The translations under genes were made by a program, and so were the position numbers. The notes beneath the pieces were generated by a model. That model searched no databases, was not told the origin of the DNA, and worked only from the letters and a program-made list of their open reading frames with translations. Below are positions 16,957 through 25,630 of a DNA stretch of 64,000 bases, piece by piece. Source of the DNA: JASLQO01 sp002327525 (GTDB lineage Bacteria; Pseudomonadota; Gammaproteobacteria; Pseudomonadales; Azotimanducaceae); NCBI GenBank assembly GCA_030744435.1, contig JASLQO010000013.1:434001-498000 (forward strand), in the 5' to 3' direction. The stretch's first letter is position 1. Each line of letters begins with the position of its first letter.

Positions 16957-18114
16957 GTGACGGCGCAATCGGTGATCGAAAAAGTGCGCATGGGCATGGT
17001 GGGCGGCGGCGAAGGCAGCTTCATTGGGCCCGTGCATCGCATGGCGGCGGAACTCGACGGGCAGATCCGGCTGGTGTGCGGGGCGTTTTCCTCTGATGCG
17101 GATATCTCTCGCCGTTCCGGACAGCAGATGTACGGTCTCCCTGCGGAGCGCTGTTATGGTTCGTACACCGAGATGCTGGAGCGAGAGGTGGCGCTGCCTG
17201 TGGGCAGGCGTATGGATTTCGTCGCCATCACCACGCCAAACCACGTGCACTTTCCGGTGGCGAGCGCGGCACTCGGAGCGGGTTTTCACGTGATTTGCGA
17301 CAAGCCGGTGACGTTGTCGCTCGATGAAGCGCTCATACTTGCCGAGCAGGTGCGTACAAGCGGATGTCTGTTCGGACTCACACATAACTACACCGGGTAC
17401 CCCATGGTGAAGGAAGCGCGGGCACTAGTCGCTTCCGGGGCGATCGGCAAGGTGCGACGAGTCGTTGCGGAGTACGTGCAGGGCTGGCTGGCCACGCGTG
17501 CCGAAGAAGGCAACAAACAAGCCAGCTGGCGCACCGACCCTGTCAGGTCGGGTGCTGCGGGCTGTTTTGGAGACATCGGCACGCATGCGGAGAATCTGCT
17601 CGAATACGTGACGGGGCTCGAAATAGAATCTCTATGTGCAGATCTCACCACGTTTGTTTCCGGGCGCGCGCTCGAGGATGATGGCAACGTACTGCTCAGG
17701 ATGAAGGGTGGTGCGCGTGGGGTGCTGTTTGCCAGTCAGGTAGCCGTGGGGGAGGAGAACGGGCTGAAGCTGCGTGTGTACGGTGAAAGCGGAGGCTTCG
17801 AGTGGTCGCAGATTGAGCCGAACTCGCTCATCGTGCGCTGGCCGGATCGCCCATTTGAAGTACGGCGCACCGGAGGCGCGGGCCTCAGCGCACCTGCGCG
17901 GGATGCAGCGCGTTTGCCGGCCGGTCATCCGGAAGGGTATCTCGAAGCGTTTGCCGAGTTGTATCGACAGTTTGCGGCGGCGGTGCGCGCGCGTAGTGAG
18001 GGAGGTGAGGTGCCGGTGGATGTCCCAGATATCGGGGACGGTGTGCGGGGCATGCAATTTATCGAGGCAGTGGTTGAGAGCTCGCGCCAGGGTGGGGTAT
18101 GGCAAACACTGTGA
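16957..18114 (+). CDS. Gfo/Idh/MocA family oxidoreductase
   Basis: 385 residues. Rossmann motif MGMVGGGEGSFIGPVHR, catalytic segment ICDKPVTLSLDEA (DKP in place of EKP, a common variant), and the C-terminal GDIGTHAENLLEYVTG. GTG 16957 has AAGGAA 5 bases upstream. Only distantly like the divergent Gfo protein at 15849, so not a recent duplicate. Leads a plus-strand operon with a TIM-barrel epimerase and a PhyH dioxygenase. Confidence 0.9.
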   Translation: MTAQSVIEKVRMGMVGGGEGSFIGPVHRMAAELDGQIRLVCGAFSSDADISRRSGQQMYGLPAERCYGSYTEMLEREVALPVGRRMDFVAITTPNHVHFPVASAALGAGFHVICDKPVTLSLDEALILAEQVRTSGCLFGLTHNYTGYPMVKEARALVASGAIGKVRRVVAEYVQGWLATRAEEGNKQASWRTDPVRSGAAGCFGDIGTHAENLLEYVTGLEIESLCADLTTFVSGRALEDDGNVLLRMKGGARGVLFASQVAVGEENGLKLRVYGESGGFEWSQIEPNSLIVRWPDRPFEVRRTGGAGLSAPARDAARLPAGHPEGYLEAFAELYRQFAAAVRARSEGGEVPVDVPDIGDGVRGMQFIEAVVESSRQGGVWQTL

Positions 18115-18157
18115 GGCGGCCCTTGCATAGTGCTGCGCTAAGGAGGAGGCAGGATAA

Positions 18158-19219
18158 GTGAAAACCATCAAAGGGCCGGCGATTTTTCTCGCCCAGTTCA
18201 TGGCCGACGAAGATCCGTTCGACAACATCGAGGCCATGGCACGGTGGGCGGCCGCCCGCGGATTTGAAGGCATACAGGTGCCCATCGGTAATCGGGCCTT
18301 CATTGATGTGGCAACGGCCGCCGAGAGCCGGGACTACTGCGACGAACTCAAAGGCCGTGTCGCTGCTCAGGGTGTAGAGATCACGGAGCTGTCCACGCAT
18401 CTCGAAGGCCAGCTGGTTGCGGTGCACCCCGCCTATGACGAGTTGTTCGATGGATTTGCGCCACCTCAGGTGCATGGCAATCCGCAAGCCCGTGGCGAGT
18501 GGGCGGCGGAACAGGTCAAACTGGCTGCGCGCGCGAGCGCGCGGCTCGGGTTGTCCGCTCAGGTGTGTTTCCCGGGGGCGCTGGCCTGGCCGTACCTGTA
18601 TCCATGGCCGCAGCGGCCGGCAGGACTGATCGAGGAAGCCTTTGTGGAGCTGGCGCGGCGCTGGGTACCCATTCTCGATGTGTTCGAAGATGCGGGGGTA
18701 GATTGCTGTTATGAGATCCACCCCGGTGAAGACTTGCACGACGGGGTGACGTTCGAGCGTTTTCTGCAGGCGAGCGGCACCCACCCGCGCGCCCACATTC
18801 TCTACGATCCGAGTCACTTCGTTCTGCAGCAGCTCGATTACCTGCAGTTCATCGACGTCTACCACGAACGCATTCGCATGTTTCATGTGAAGGACGCGGA
18901 GTTCAACGCCACCGGCCGCGCGGGAGTCTACGGCGGGTATCAGGAATGGATAGACCGTCCGGGACGTTTTCGCTCGCTGGGGGATGGCCAGATCGACTTT
19001 GGTGGTATCTTCTCGAAGCTGGCGCAGTACGATTTCGAGGGTTGGGCGGTGCTCGAATGGGAGTGCTGCCTCAAGCACCAGGAAGATGGTGCAAGGGAGG
19101 GGGCGGCCTTCATTCGTGAGCACATCATCCGCGTCACGGACAAGGCATTCGACGACTTCGCGTCATCGGGCACCGACCGTGCGGCCAACCGTCGCATACT
19201 GGGTCTGGCGCGAGATTGA
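18158..19219 (+). CDS. sugar phosphate isomerase/epimerase (TIM barrel)
   Basis: 353 residues, longer than the 252-residue paralogue at 15094. Barrel and metal-site segments: CCYEIHPGEDLHDG, ILYDPSHFVLQQ, RIRMFHVKDAEF and WAVLEWECCLKHQE (terminal Glu). GTG start with a strong AGGAGG about 11 bases upstream. The length and the WPYLYPWPQRP loop resemble the subgroup commonly found beside Gfo/Idh/MocA genes in inositol- and sugar-acid-type catabolic loci. Second gene of the plus-strand operon. Confidence 0.88.
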   Translation: MKTIKGPAIFLAQFMADEDPFDNIEAMARWAAARGFEGIQVPIGNRAFIDVATAAESRDYCDELKGRVAAQGVEITELSTHLEGQLVAVHPAYDELFDGFAPPQVHGNPQARGEWAAEQVKLAARASARLGLSAQVCFPGALAWPYLYPWPQRPAGLIEEAFVELARRWVPILDVFEDAGVDCCYEIHPGEDLHDGVTFERFLQASGTHPRAHILYDPSHFVLQQLDYLQFIDVYHERIRMFHVKDAEFNATGRAGVYGGYQEWIDRPGRFRSLGDGQIDFGGIFSKLAQYDFEGWAVLEWECCLKHQEDGAREGAAFIREHIIRVTDKAFDDFASSGTDRAANRRILGLARD

Positions 19220-19235
19220 GGTTGGAGAAGTTCAC

Positions 19236-20120
19236 ATGACCCCCGAGGAGATTCTGCAACGGCCTGCGAAGGTGCTGACGCAAGACGATAGAAAGCGCTA
19301 TCTGACTCGAGGCTATGTCAGTGTGACCGGGTTGGTGGAGGATGGCTGGCTCACGCGCCTGAACAGTGTGACGGCCTGGTTCGTGGCGGCCAGCTGTGAC
19401 GTGGAGGGAAAAGACCCGCGCTTTGACCTGGAACCGGATCACAGCGCCGCGGCGCCGCGTATCCGACGCCTGAACGCACCCGTGGAACTGCACGAGACCT
19501 ACTGGAAATTTGCGGCGTTCGGGCCGTTCGCCGATGTGGCCGAAGACCTGCTGGGTGCGAACGTGAAATTTCATCACTCGAAACTCAACTTCAAGTGGAG
19601 CGGGGGCGGGGAGGAGGTGAAGTGGCACCAGGACATCCAGTTCTGGCCGCACACCAACTACGACGTCGTCACACTGGGGGTGTATCTCGACGATGTCGAT
19701 GCCGCAATGGGGCCGATGGGGGTGATCCCGAACAGTCACGATGGTCCGCTGTACGATCACTATGACAAGGATGAACGCTGGACGGGTTTCATCGACGATG
19801 GAGACCTTCCCGACATTGAGCTCTCCTGCGCGCACTATCTTTGCGGACCCGCAGGTAGCGTCACCGCACACAACTGTCGCTCGGTTCACGGATCGGCGTC
19901 TAACCACAGTGAACGATCGCGGCCTCTGTTACTGTGCGCCTACTCCGCGGCAGATGCGTTTCCCATCACCAATCTGACGCTCGGCGCCAGCCGCAGCGAG
20001 ACCATCATCCGCGGAAAACCCGCTCGCTGGGCACGGTTCGATTCGCGACCCTGCTGCATGCCGCCGGATTGGTCGAAGACAGGCTACAGGTCGATCTTCG
20101 AGCACCAGCAGGGGCGGTAG
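19236..20120 (+). CDS. phytanoyl-CoA dioxygenase (PhyH) family protein
   Basis: 294 residues, Fe(II)/2-oxoglutarate-dependent oxygenase. The iron facial triad's H-x-D is in KWHQDIQFWPH, and the distal His is in NCRSVHGSASNHSE with a following Arg for 2-oxoglutarate (RSRPLLLCAYS). ATG 19236 has GGAG about 8 bases upstream and starts 16 bp after the epimerase stop. Hydroxylates an aliphatic carbon of its substrate; with the epimerase and oxidoreductase it could open or prepare a reduced carbon skeleton. Substrate unknown. Confidence 0.88.
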   Translation: MTPEEILQRPAKVLTQDDRKRYLTRGYVSVTGLVEDGWLTRLNSVTAWFVAASCDVEGKDPRFDLEPDHSAAAPRIRRLNAPVELHETYWKFAAFGPFADVAEDLLGANVKFHHSKLNFKWSGGGEEVKWHQDIQFWPHTNYDVVTLGVYLDDVDAAMGPMGVIPNSHDGPLYDHYDKDERWTGFIDDGDLPDIELSCAHYLCGPAGSVTAHNCRSVHGSASNHSERSRPLLLCAYSAADAFPITNLTLGASRSETIIRGKPARWARFDSRPCCMPPDWSKTGYRSIFEHQQGR

Positions 20121-20126
20121 CAGAGC

Positions 20127-20621
20127 TCACTCCTTGCGCGTCAGGGCTGCCCCGATCGCCGCCACCTGAGCTTCGGTCACCTGCTGGAACTCGCCGAGTG
20201 AGCAGCTGGCGGTTGCGCGGCCTCGGCGCCAGCGGCCGTACCAGGGATAGTCGAACCACTCTCCGGCTTCAAAAGTGTCCATGTCGCAGATGCGCCCCAT
20301 GTCGAAAGTAGACTTGACCCTCAGTACATCGGTGCCGCGCAGGTCATGGCACCGCATTCGCAGTGTGTTTATCCATAGTTCTCCGTGCCGCCCCTCGAAT
20401 ACGATGTGTCGGTTATCGAGAACCCGGAAGTCGCGGTACTCGTGAGCACGCAGACAGCGACGGCTTTGTGTGTACTGGTCGGTTTCGAGGGGTTCGCTCA
20501 GGATGGTTTCGATATCCTCTTGCACCGCACGCTGTTTTTCGGCGGATTCGGGGGAGACGGCGCAGCCAGCGCAGAGCAGAGCCAGGTAGAGCAAGATGAA
20601 AAGGTGCATTGCGTGTTTCAT
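20127..20621 (-). CDS. DUF6491 family lipoprotein
   Basis: 164 residues. The N-terminus MKHAMHLFILLYLALLCAGC is a type II signal peptide with lipobox LCAGC, so the mature protein is lipid-anchored at Cys20. The body carries SRRCLRAHEYRDFRVLDNRHIVFEG and later Cys pairs (MRCHDL, GRICDMD, ATASCSLGEF), the pattern of DUF6491, a family known mainly from gammaproteobacteria. Function unknown. Convergent with the PhyH gene, 6 bp apart. Confidence 0.8.
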   Translation of the reverse strand: MKHAMHLFILLYLALLCAGCAVSPESAEKQRAVQEDIETILSEPLETDQYTQSRRCLRAHEYRDFRVLDNRHIVFEGRHGELWINTLRMRCHDLRGTDVLRVKSTFDMGRICDMDTFEAGEWFDYPWYGRWRRGRATASCSLGEFQQVTEAQVAAIGAALTRKE

Positions 20622-20647
20622 GTTTACCTCCTGGGCTGTGGCGAGGA

Positions 20648-21409
20648 CTACTCGGCCAGCGGATTGACGATGCGCCTTTGCGCGGTTCCCTCTATATGAG
20701 AGATCAGAAAGTCGAATGCAAAGTCGATCTCTTCTGCGGGAATCTCCGGGTGTAAGCCTGGGTTCGCGTGTATGCGCTTGTCCACAGAGGGGAAGGTGTC
20801 GAACACCTCGAGGTACCCCTCGCGGTCGAACAACTCATCCTCCAATTGCATGATGAAGAACACGGGGCAGTGAATCCTGCCGCAGGCTTCACGCAGAGTG
20901 CCGGTATGCGGAAAGCCGGACTGAATACCCACCAGTCCCAGTGTGGCGACGGTGACGTCGTCGCGGCTTGCTATGAGGGGAATGCCGAACAACGAACCCA
21001 TGGAGAGCCCGAAGTAGGCAAGCGCTCCAGTACCGACATTCGCCAGCCCCTGGGCGGCCTGCACGGCGAGCGCCCAATCCGAGATCATGTCGGTAATGCA
21101 AGCGTTGCGCTGAAACTCCGGGAAGAATGCCTCCCGGCCTCCCGGACCGACCTGGCGCAGGCCGTGCACGGGTCCGTCCAGTGACAGCACGGGCAGCCCG
21201 CGTTCGACGAACCGGGCCGCCAGGTGCGCAATGGGTGCCTGATAGCGATCACCCGAGGCGCCGTGACCGAAGCAAACCAGGGTTGATACACTACTTTCAG
21301 TAGGCAACCACACTGCACCCGTGATGTCCCGTCTGTCATCATCGGAGATGCGAAATTCTCTCGTCGCCCCACCATCGGTGTCGGTGGCCTCGTTCCAGTC
21401 GATGTTCAT
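20648..21409 (-). CDS. alpha/beta hydrolase
   Basis: 253 residues. Oxyanion-side motif CFGHGASGD, nucleophile elbow GLSMGS, and a late His in HANPGLHPEIP fit a dienelactone-hydrolase-type alpha/beta fold. ATG 21409 (NIDWNEA) is favoured because AGGAG lies 6 bases upstream; the ATG two codons earlier overlaps that site. No signal peptide, so cytoplasmic. Substrate unknown. Confidence 0.82.
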   Translation of the reverse strand: MNIDWNEATDTDGGATREFRISDDDRRDITGAVWLPTESSVSTLVCFGHGASGDRYQAPIAHLAARFVERGLPVLSLDGPVHGLRQVGPGGREAFFPEFQRNACITDMISDWALAVQAAQGLANVGTGALAYFGLSMGSLFGIPLIASRDDVTVATLGLVGIQSGFPHTGTLREACGRIHCPVFFIMQLEDELFDREGYLEVFDTFPSVDKRIHANPGLHPEIPAEEIDFAFDFLISHIEGTAQRRIVNPLAE

Positions 21410-21477
21410 CTGCATCTCCTTTTCAGTCGAGAGTAGCATTCCGGCTCGGCGGTGACATTTCCTTTGCACAGGGGTCG

Positions 21478-21634
21478 GTTAGAATCCAGTTCAGCCGTCT
21501 GATCGCTAACTCGAACGGTCTCAAGAGGATCCGAATAAGTCGTATATCCAGTTGCCGCTGGCCAACGTATTCGTGCCGCGGGACGATGGCGTTCATCACT
21601 TCTGGGGCTCGGAGATGTTTTTCGCGGCTTGAGG
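21478..21634 (+). pseudogene. relic of a DUF899 (thioredoxin-like) protein
   Basis: One frame reads QFSRLIANSNGLK and, after an apparent frameshift, a second frame reads IQLPLANVFVPRDDGVHHFW then GSEMFFAA and a stop. The LxNVFVxRDDGxHHFWGSE string is the C-terminal motif of DUF899 proteins. Nothing upstream encodes the rest, and the final residues are missing. It abuts an MFS relic, indicating an old deletion or rearrangement junction near 21635. Confidence 0.6.
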
Positions 21635-21635
21635 T

Positions 21636-21899
21636 GTGGGTCTCGTGATCCTGTGGGATGCGCTCAGCCGCCGCGTACCCAGTGAGTTCAGGGCGACCGC
21701 CAACCCGCTCGCGAGTTTCGGCTTCCGGGGTGCCTTCGTGGTGACGGGACCCTTCGCCGGGTATGCCTTTGATCTGTGGGGCATGGACACGGCGCTGATA
21801 CTGCTCGGCGCGGTGACGCTGGTGATTTTTGTCGGCCTCATCATTTCGTTGATGCTAGCCGCACGTGCGGGTGAAGAGCGGGTGGAATGGGCAGGCTGA
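21636..21899 (+). pseudogene. relic of an MFS transporter (last two helices)
   Basis: An 87-codon frame encodes ALSRRVPSEFRATANPLASF, then two transmembrane helices ending in LLGAVTLVIFVGLIISLML. This matches the final cytoplasmic loop and last two helices of a 12-TM major facilitator transporter. All upstream helices are missing, so it cannot be functional. It directly follows the DUF899 relic and precedes the rhomboid gene. Confidence 0.65.
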
Positions 21900-21964
21900 C
21901 GGCCGGTGCCGCAAGGTCGGGGGCTCGACTCCCGCCGTTCTTTTGCCCCCCTCGGCGATGGCTT

Positions 21965-22882
21965 ATGCTGTGGGGAAATCTCAGGGAGATCGAAGCGCAC
22001 GTGACGCTCGACCCGGAACTCTGGCGCTGCATACAGCAGTCCCACGAGCGGTGGCGGTTGCGCGAGGCGGGACTCGTTCTGTCTTCTGTGGAAATCGAGC
22101 ATCGCGTGGAGGAGGTCGGCGGCATCTGGGGGTTGTGGGTGCGGCTGGAAGACGAACCGCGTGCCCGGCTGCAACTCGAGAAGTTTGTTGCCGAAAACCG
22201 GCAGAAGCCTCGCTCCCGGCATCCCGTGCCGGTGGACATCGACACGGGATTGCGTGGTGTGCTCGGATATCTCGGCGTCATCTGGCTGTTGCCACTGCTG
22301 CAGGGCGTATTCGTGTCGGTTGACTGGTATGGCCAAGGAGCCATGGTTGCGGTTCGCGTGATGGAGGGTGAATGGTGGCGCACCATCACCGCGCTCACGC
22401 TGCACGGTGATCTCACCCACATCGTTTCAAACTCGGTGTTTGGGGCAGTTTTTGGGCTGTTTGTCGGTAGACACCTCGGATCGGGTTTCGGTTGGCTGAT
22501 GGTGTTGCTCACCGGTGCGGCCGGCAACTGGGTCAACGCGGCGCTGCAGCCGGATCAGTTCGCATCGGTTGGGGCATCAACGGCCACGTTTGCAGCACTC
22601 GGGCTGGTAGCGGCTTTCATCTGGCGGCGCGGCTATTTGCGCGCGCGGGATTGGCAGCGCAGTTTCGCCCCGGTGTTTGCCGCCATCGCCTTGCTCGCTT
22701 TCACCGGTACCGGTGGCGAAAACACGGACGTGGCGGCTCACTTCGCGGGCTTTGTTGCAGGGTTGGGTGCGGGATTGATCGTTGCACGTCTCGAGCTGTC
22801 CCGGCTCGGCAAGAGCGGCCAGGTGCTGAGCGGTGTTCTGGCTCTCGGTCTGGTCGTGTGGGCCTGGAGCGCGGCGGTATGA
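21965..22882 (+). CDS. rhomboid-family intramembrane serine protease
   Basis: About 305 residues: a cytoplasmic N-terminal region of roughly 85 residues, then six or so transmembrane helices. Signature elements in order: TLHGDLTHIVSNSVFG (the H-x-x-x-H...N helix), SVGASTATFAALG with the catalytic Ser in GAS, and VAAHFAGFVAGLGAG with the catalytic His. ATG 21965 is the likely start; a TTG/ATG further upstream would run into the MFS relic. It precedes a TetR regulator. Substrate unknown. Confidence 0.85.
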   Translation: MLWGNLREIEAHVTLDPELWRCIQQSHERWRLREAGLVLSSVEIEHRVEEVGGIWGLWVRLEDEPRARLQLEKFVAENRQKPRSRHPVPVDIDTGLRGVLGYLGVIWLLPLLQGVFVSVDWYGQGAMVAVRVMEGEWWRTITALTLHGDLTHIVSNSVFGAVFGLFVGRHLGSGFGWLMVLLTGAAGNWVNAALQPDQFASVGASTATFAALGLVAAFIWRRGYLRARDWQRSFAPVFAAIALLAFTGTGGENTDVAAHFAGFVAGLGAGLIVARLELSRLGKSGQVLSGVLALGLVVWAWSAAV

Positions 22883-22927
22883 CTATGTTGACGTTGTCAA
22901 GATGCGATTGGCGGGCGACAATGGGTG

Positions 22928-23596
22928 ATGCGCAGCACCTACCATCATGGCGACCTCGCCGTCGCCCTGCTAGATGCGGGCGACGAACTTCTGAAAGAAA
23001 GAGGCCTGCCGGGCTTCACATTGCGTGAGTGCGCCCGTCGCGCCGGTGTTTCGCACGCGGCTCCCAAGCATCACTTCGGTGGTGTCAGAGGTCTGCTCAC
23101 CGCGATCGCGGCACGCGGGTTCGAGCGCCTCACCCGGGAATTGCGCCTTCGTCTCGAGCAGGCGGGTGATGATCTGCACAGTCAGTTTCTCGCTACTTCG
23201 ACCGCCTACTATGCCTTTGCGCAGCGCTATTCGGAGCATTTTCGCATCATGTTCCGCGGCGATCTGCTCGATGACTCTGACGACCTGAAGAGCGCGGCGC
23301 TCGAGACCTTCACCGTGCTGACCAACGTAATCCGCCGCCAGCGCGGAGAGCCGGAGCGCGATGCGCCATATCTCGATGAGGATGCCGGACGCGGAATCGG
23401 CTCGGGCAAGCAAGTGCTTGATGACATTCTCATCGGCTGGTGCCACATTCACGGCTACGCGCATTTACGCCTGGAGGGGCAGTTCTTCATGATCAACGAA
23501 AATCAGCACCACGAGATGCTGGACACGGCTGCAAAGAGATTGAGTGATCTGATGCAGCGAGACGACGAGAGCGGGGGTGAAACCGATGAGCGCTGA
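22928..23596 (+). CDS. TetR/AcrR family transcriptional regulator
   Basis: 222 residues. The N-terminal helix-turn-helix is LRECARRAGVSHAAPKHHFG, followed by the linking helix VRGLLTAIAARGFERL and a ligand-binding helical domain with a WHG-type C-terminal segment (GWCHIHGYAHLRLEGQFF). ATG 22928, or the GTG one codon earlier, is the start. Overlaps the next gene by about 11 bp. Likely represses nearby lipid genes; its operator was not identified. Confidence 0.88.
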   Translation: MRSTYHHGDLAVALLDAGDELLKERGLPGFTLRECARRAGVSHAAPKHHFGGVRGLLTAIAARGFERLTRELRLRLEQAGDDLHSQFLATSTAYYAFAQRYSEHFRIMFRGDLLDDSDDLKSAALETFTVLTNVIRRQRGEPERDAPYLDEDAGRGIGSGKQVLDDILIGWCHIHGYAHLRLEGQFFMINENQHHEMLDTAAKRLSDLMQRDDESGGETDER

Positions 23597-23963
23597 ACAG
23601 GCGAGTGCAGCGGTACAGGCATTCATCGACGCCTTCAACGCGCAGGATCACGTGGCGCTCGCCTCCAGCCTCAACTACCCGCACGTACGCCTTGCGCGCG
23701 GGCGGTTCGTCACCATCGAATCGGCCGGGGAATTCGCTGAACGAAGCCGCAGTATAGAACCTCGCCTGGCTGAAGAGGGCTGGCACCATACGGTGGTGCG
23801 CGCTCTGAAGGTGTTGCATGCAGGTGCAGACAAGGTGCATATCGCACTCGGCATCGACCGCTGTCGTGAAGATGGTGAGGTGTATAACCAATTCGACACG
23901 CTCTGGATCGCGACACTGATGGACGGACACTGGGGCATCCAGTTCCGATCGAGTTATCTCTGA
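23586..23963 (+). CDS. NTF2-like (SnoaL-type) small protein
   Basis: 125 residues. The pattern AVQAFIDAFNAQDHVALASS, PHVRLARGRF and later WIATLMDGHWGIQFRSSY is that of the cone-shaped NTF2-like fold, used by small isomerases, dehydratases or ligand-binding proteins. ATG 23586 lies inside the 3' end of the TetR gene; GTG 23577 is an alternative. No catalytic residues can be assigned with confidence. Co-transcription with the regulator is likely. Confidence 0.7.
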   Translation: MSAEQASAAVQAFIDAFNAQDHVALASSLNYPHVRLARGRFVTIESAGEFAERSRSIEPRLAEEGWHHTVVRALKVLHAGADKVHIALGIDRCREDGEVYNQFDTLWIATLMDGHWGIQFRSSYL

Positions 23964-24076
23964 AATGAGGGTGTGAGCGGTCTGCCGTGACTGCTCGCCG
24001 GTGTGAGGGGTTTTGACATCGCCGGTTCTCGAGGGTGATGAGCAAGCAGATACAAGCAGATAGAGGAACGACTGCC

Positions 24077-24886
24077 ATGACTGACTATTCGGACATCGAG
24101 GTGGAGATCGACGACCCGGTCGCGATCATCAGATTGAACCGGCCCGAGCGGTTGAACGCCTTTACCTATCACACCCTTCGCGAAATCCGTGGCGCGGTGG
24201 ATTCGGCGGCGTCAGATCGTAGAGTGGTGGGGATCATCATTACCGGAAACGGCCGCGGATTCAGCGCCGGGTTGGATGCGGACGTACTGGCAAAACTCAC
24301 CGGTGAGCAGAGCGAAGCCGCCAGTACGCCACCGGACAGCGAGGAGTGGCCGGGAATCTTCAGCTACCTCGTGCGCGTGCCCAAACCGGTGATTTCGGCG
24401 GTGAATGGCGTCACTGCTGGCGGCGGACTGATTCTCGCGCTCATGAGCGATTTGCGCATCGTGTCGAGCGAGGCCAGTTTCACGACCATATTTCTCAAAC
24501 GCGGACTCATTTCCGAGCACGGGTCGAGCTGGTTGCTGCCGCGTCTCGTAGGACTCAGCAGGGCATTGGATCTGTTGTGGATGAGCGATCGCATCGATGC
24601 GGATGAGGCGTTGCGGATGGGGTTGGTCGACCGTGTTGTAGCGCCCGAGCGGCTTCTGGAGACTGCACGCGAGTATATTCAGCGTCTCGCCGAGACCTCG
24701 CCGCCGGCCGCTATCGCTGAAACCAAAAGGCTCGTCTACCGACACCTGGGCTCGCAACTCGAGGAGGCGCTGCGCGAGGCCGAGGTATCGCAGAACCGCT
24801 TCGTGGCAGCGCCCGACGCCCGTGAAGGCGCGGCTGCGTTTCTCGAAAAACGGCCTCCAGTGTTCTCGCGTCTCGGAGATCAATAG
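24077..24886 (+). CDS. enoyl-CoA hydratase/isomerase family protein
   Basis: 269 residues, crotonase fold. LNRPERLNAFTYHTL is the N-terminal signature, GFSAGLDADVL the CoA-adenine and oxyanion region, and PVISAVNGVTAGGGLILALM with RGLISEHGSSWLLPRLVG the active-site helices, with Glu in SEHGS as expected for a hydratase-type residue. ATG 24077 has GAGG upstream. Follows the TetR/NTF2 pair on the same strand. Beta-oxidation-type substrate likely. Confidence 0.92.
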   Translation: MTDYSDIEVEIDDPVAIIRLNRPERLNAFTYHTLREIRGAVDSAASDRRVVGIIITGNGRGFSAGLDADVLAKLTGEQSEAASTPPDSEEWPGIFSYLVRVPKPVISAVNGVTAGGGLILALMSDLRIVSSEASFTTIFLKRGLISEHGSSWLLPRLVGLSRALDLLWMSDRIDADEALRMGLVDRVVAPERLLETAREYIQRLAETSPPAAIAETKRLVYRHLGSQLEEALREAEVSQNRFVAAPDAREGAAAFLEKRPPVFSRLGDQ

Positions 24887-24901
24887 GCCTTGCCGGCGAG
24901 A

Positions 24902-25528
24902 TCATCGATCGACTGATGTCGTCATCATCAGAAACCCGGTAAAGGCGGCGTTGTTTGGCGACAGGGAAGGATGCACATGCGCTTTCATGGTCTCGATGGC
25001 GGTTCGATAGCCCTGATAGAAATCCCATGTCGGGCGTGGATGGTAGACCAGATGGTCCAGCTCGAACTGTCTGATGACGTTCTTGGTGGTCGTTGGTTTG
25101 ACGAACACCTCTTCGTTGGGGTGGTAGTAGAGTGAACATATCGTCACCAGACTCCACTTGGCGAGCTTACCCTCGCTCAAAACGTCGACGATGTCTGTGA
25201 AGCCCCGTTCCTGTTTGCCGTGTAACAAGCGCTTGAATGCGGCTGCGAGAAACGCGCGGTCGTCCCGGCCGAGGCCGTTCACGAAGTCGCGAAATCTGGG
25301 TTTCTCGAACATCGAAACCATCGAGGAGCGCGAAACGATTTTCACGATGTCATCGAGCACCCTGGCCTGATTGCTGAACTGCTTTCTGGCCAGCACGTTT
25401 GCGGCATGGTCCACCAGCTTCCCGACGTTGTGTTTCTTCGCGATCTGCTGCATCTCTTCGTTGTCGAATCCGCCCGGATAGCGGTGCAGGAAGATGTCTT
25501 CGGCTTCTCGCAGTTTCTTCAGGTTCAT
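24902..25528 (-). CDS. hypothetical conserved-looking soluble protein
   Basis: 208 residues, rich in Lys, Phe and His, without a signal peptide or membrane helix. It looks mostly helical with a His/Tyr-rich C-terminal part (FELDHLVYHPRPTWDFYQGY). I do not recognise the family. Codon use matches its neighbours, so it is probably a genuine gene. ATG 25528 is chosen. It lies downstream of an acyl-CoA ligase on the same strand, 102 bp away, and converges on the enoyl-CoA hydratase. Confidence 0.6.
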   Translation of the reverse strand: MNLKKLREAEDIFLHRYPGGFDNEEMQQIAKKHNVGKLVDHAANVLARKQFSNQARVLDDIVKIVSRSSMVSMFEKPRFRDFVNGLGRDDRAFLAAAFKRLLHGKQERGFTDIVDVLSEGKLAKWSLVTICSLYYHPNEEVFVKPTTTKNVIRQFELDHLVYHPRPTWDFYQGYRTAIETMKAHVHPSLSPNNAAFTGFLMMTTSVDR

Positions 25529-25630
25529 ACCGCACACCCCCTCTCATATCGTTCGCGCAAAGTGTTTCCTGTTGTGATGCGTTGCTCCTCACCTGCCGGT
25601 TTGCTGATCGTCACTGGCAACACGTCCGGC

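Noticed and set aside
21904..21940. Stretch resembling the variable arm and T-arm of a tRNA-Leu
   Set aside because: The T-stem is mismatched, the anticodon arm and the acceptor 3' end are missing, so at best a remnant.
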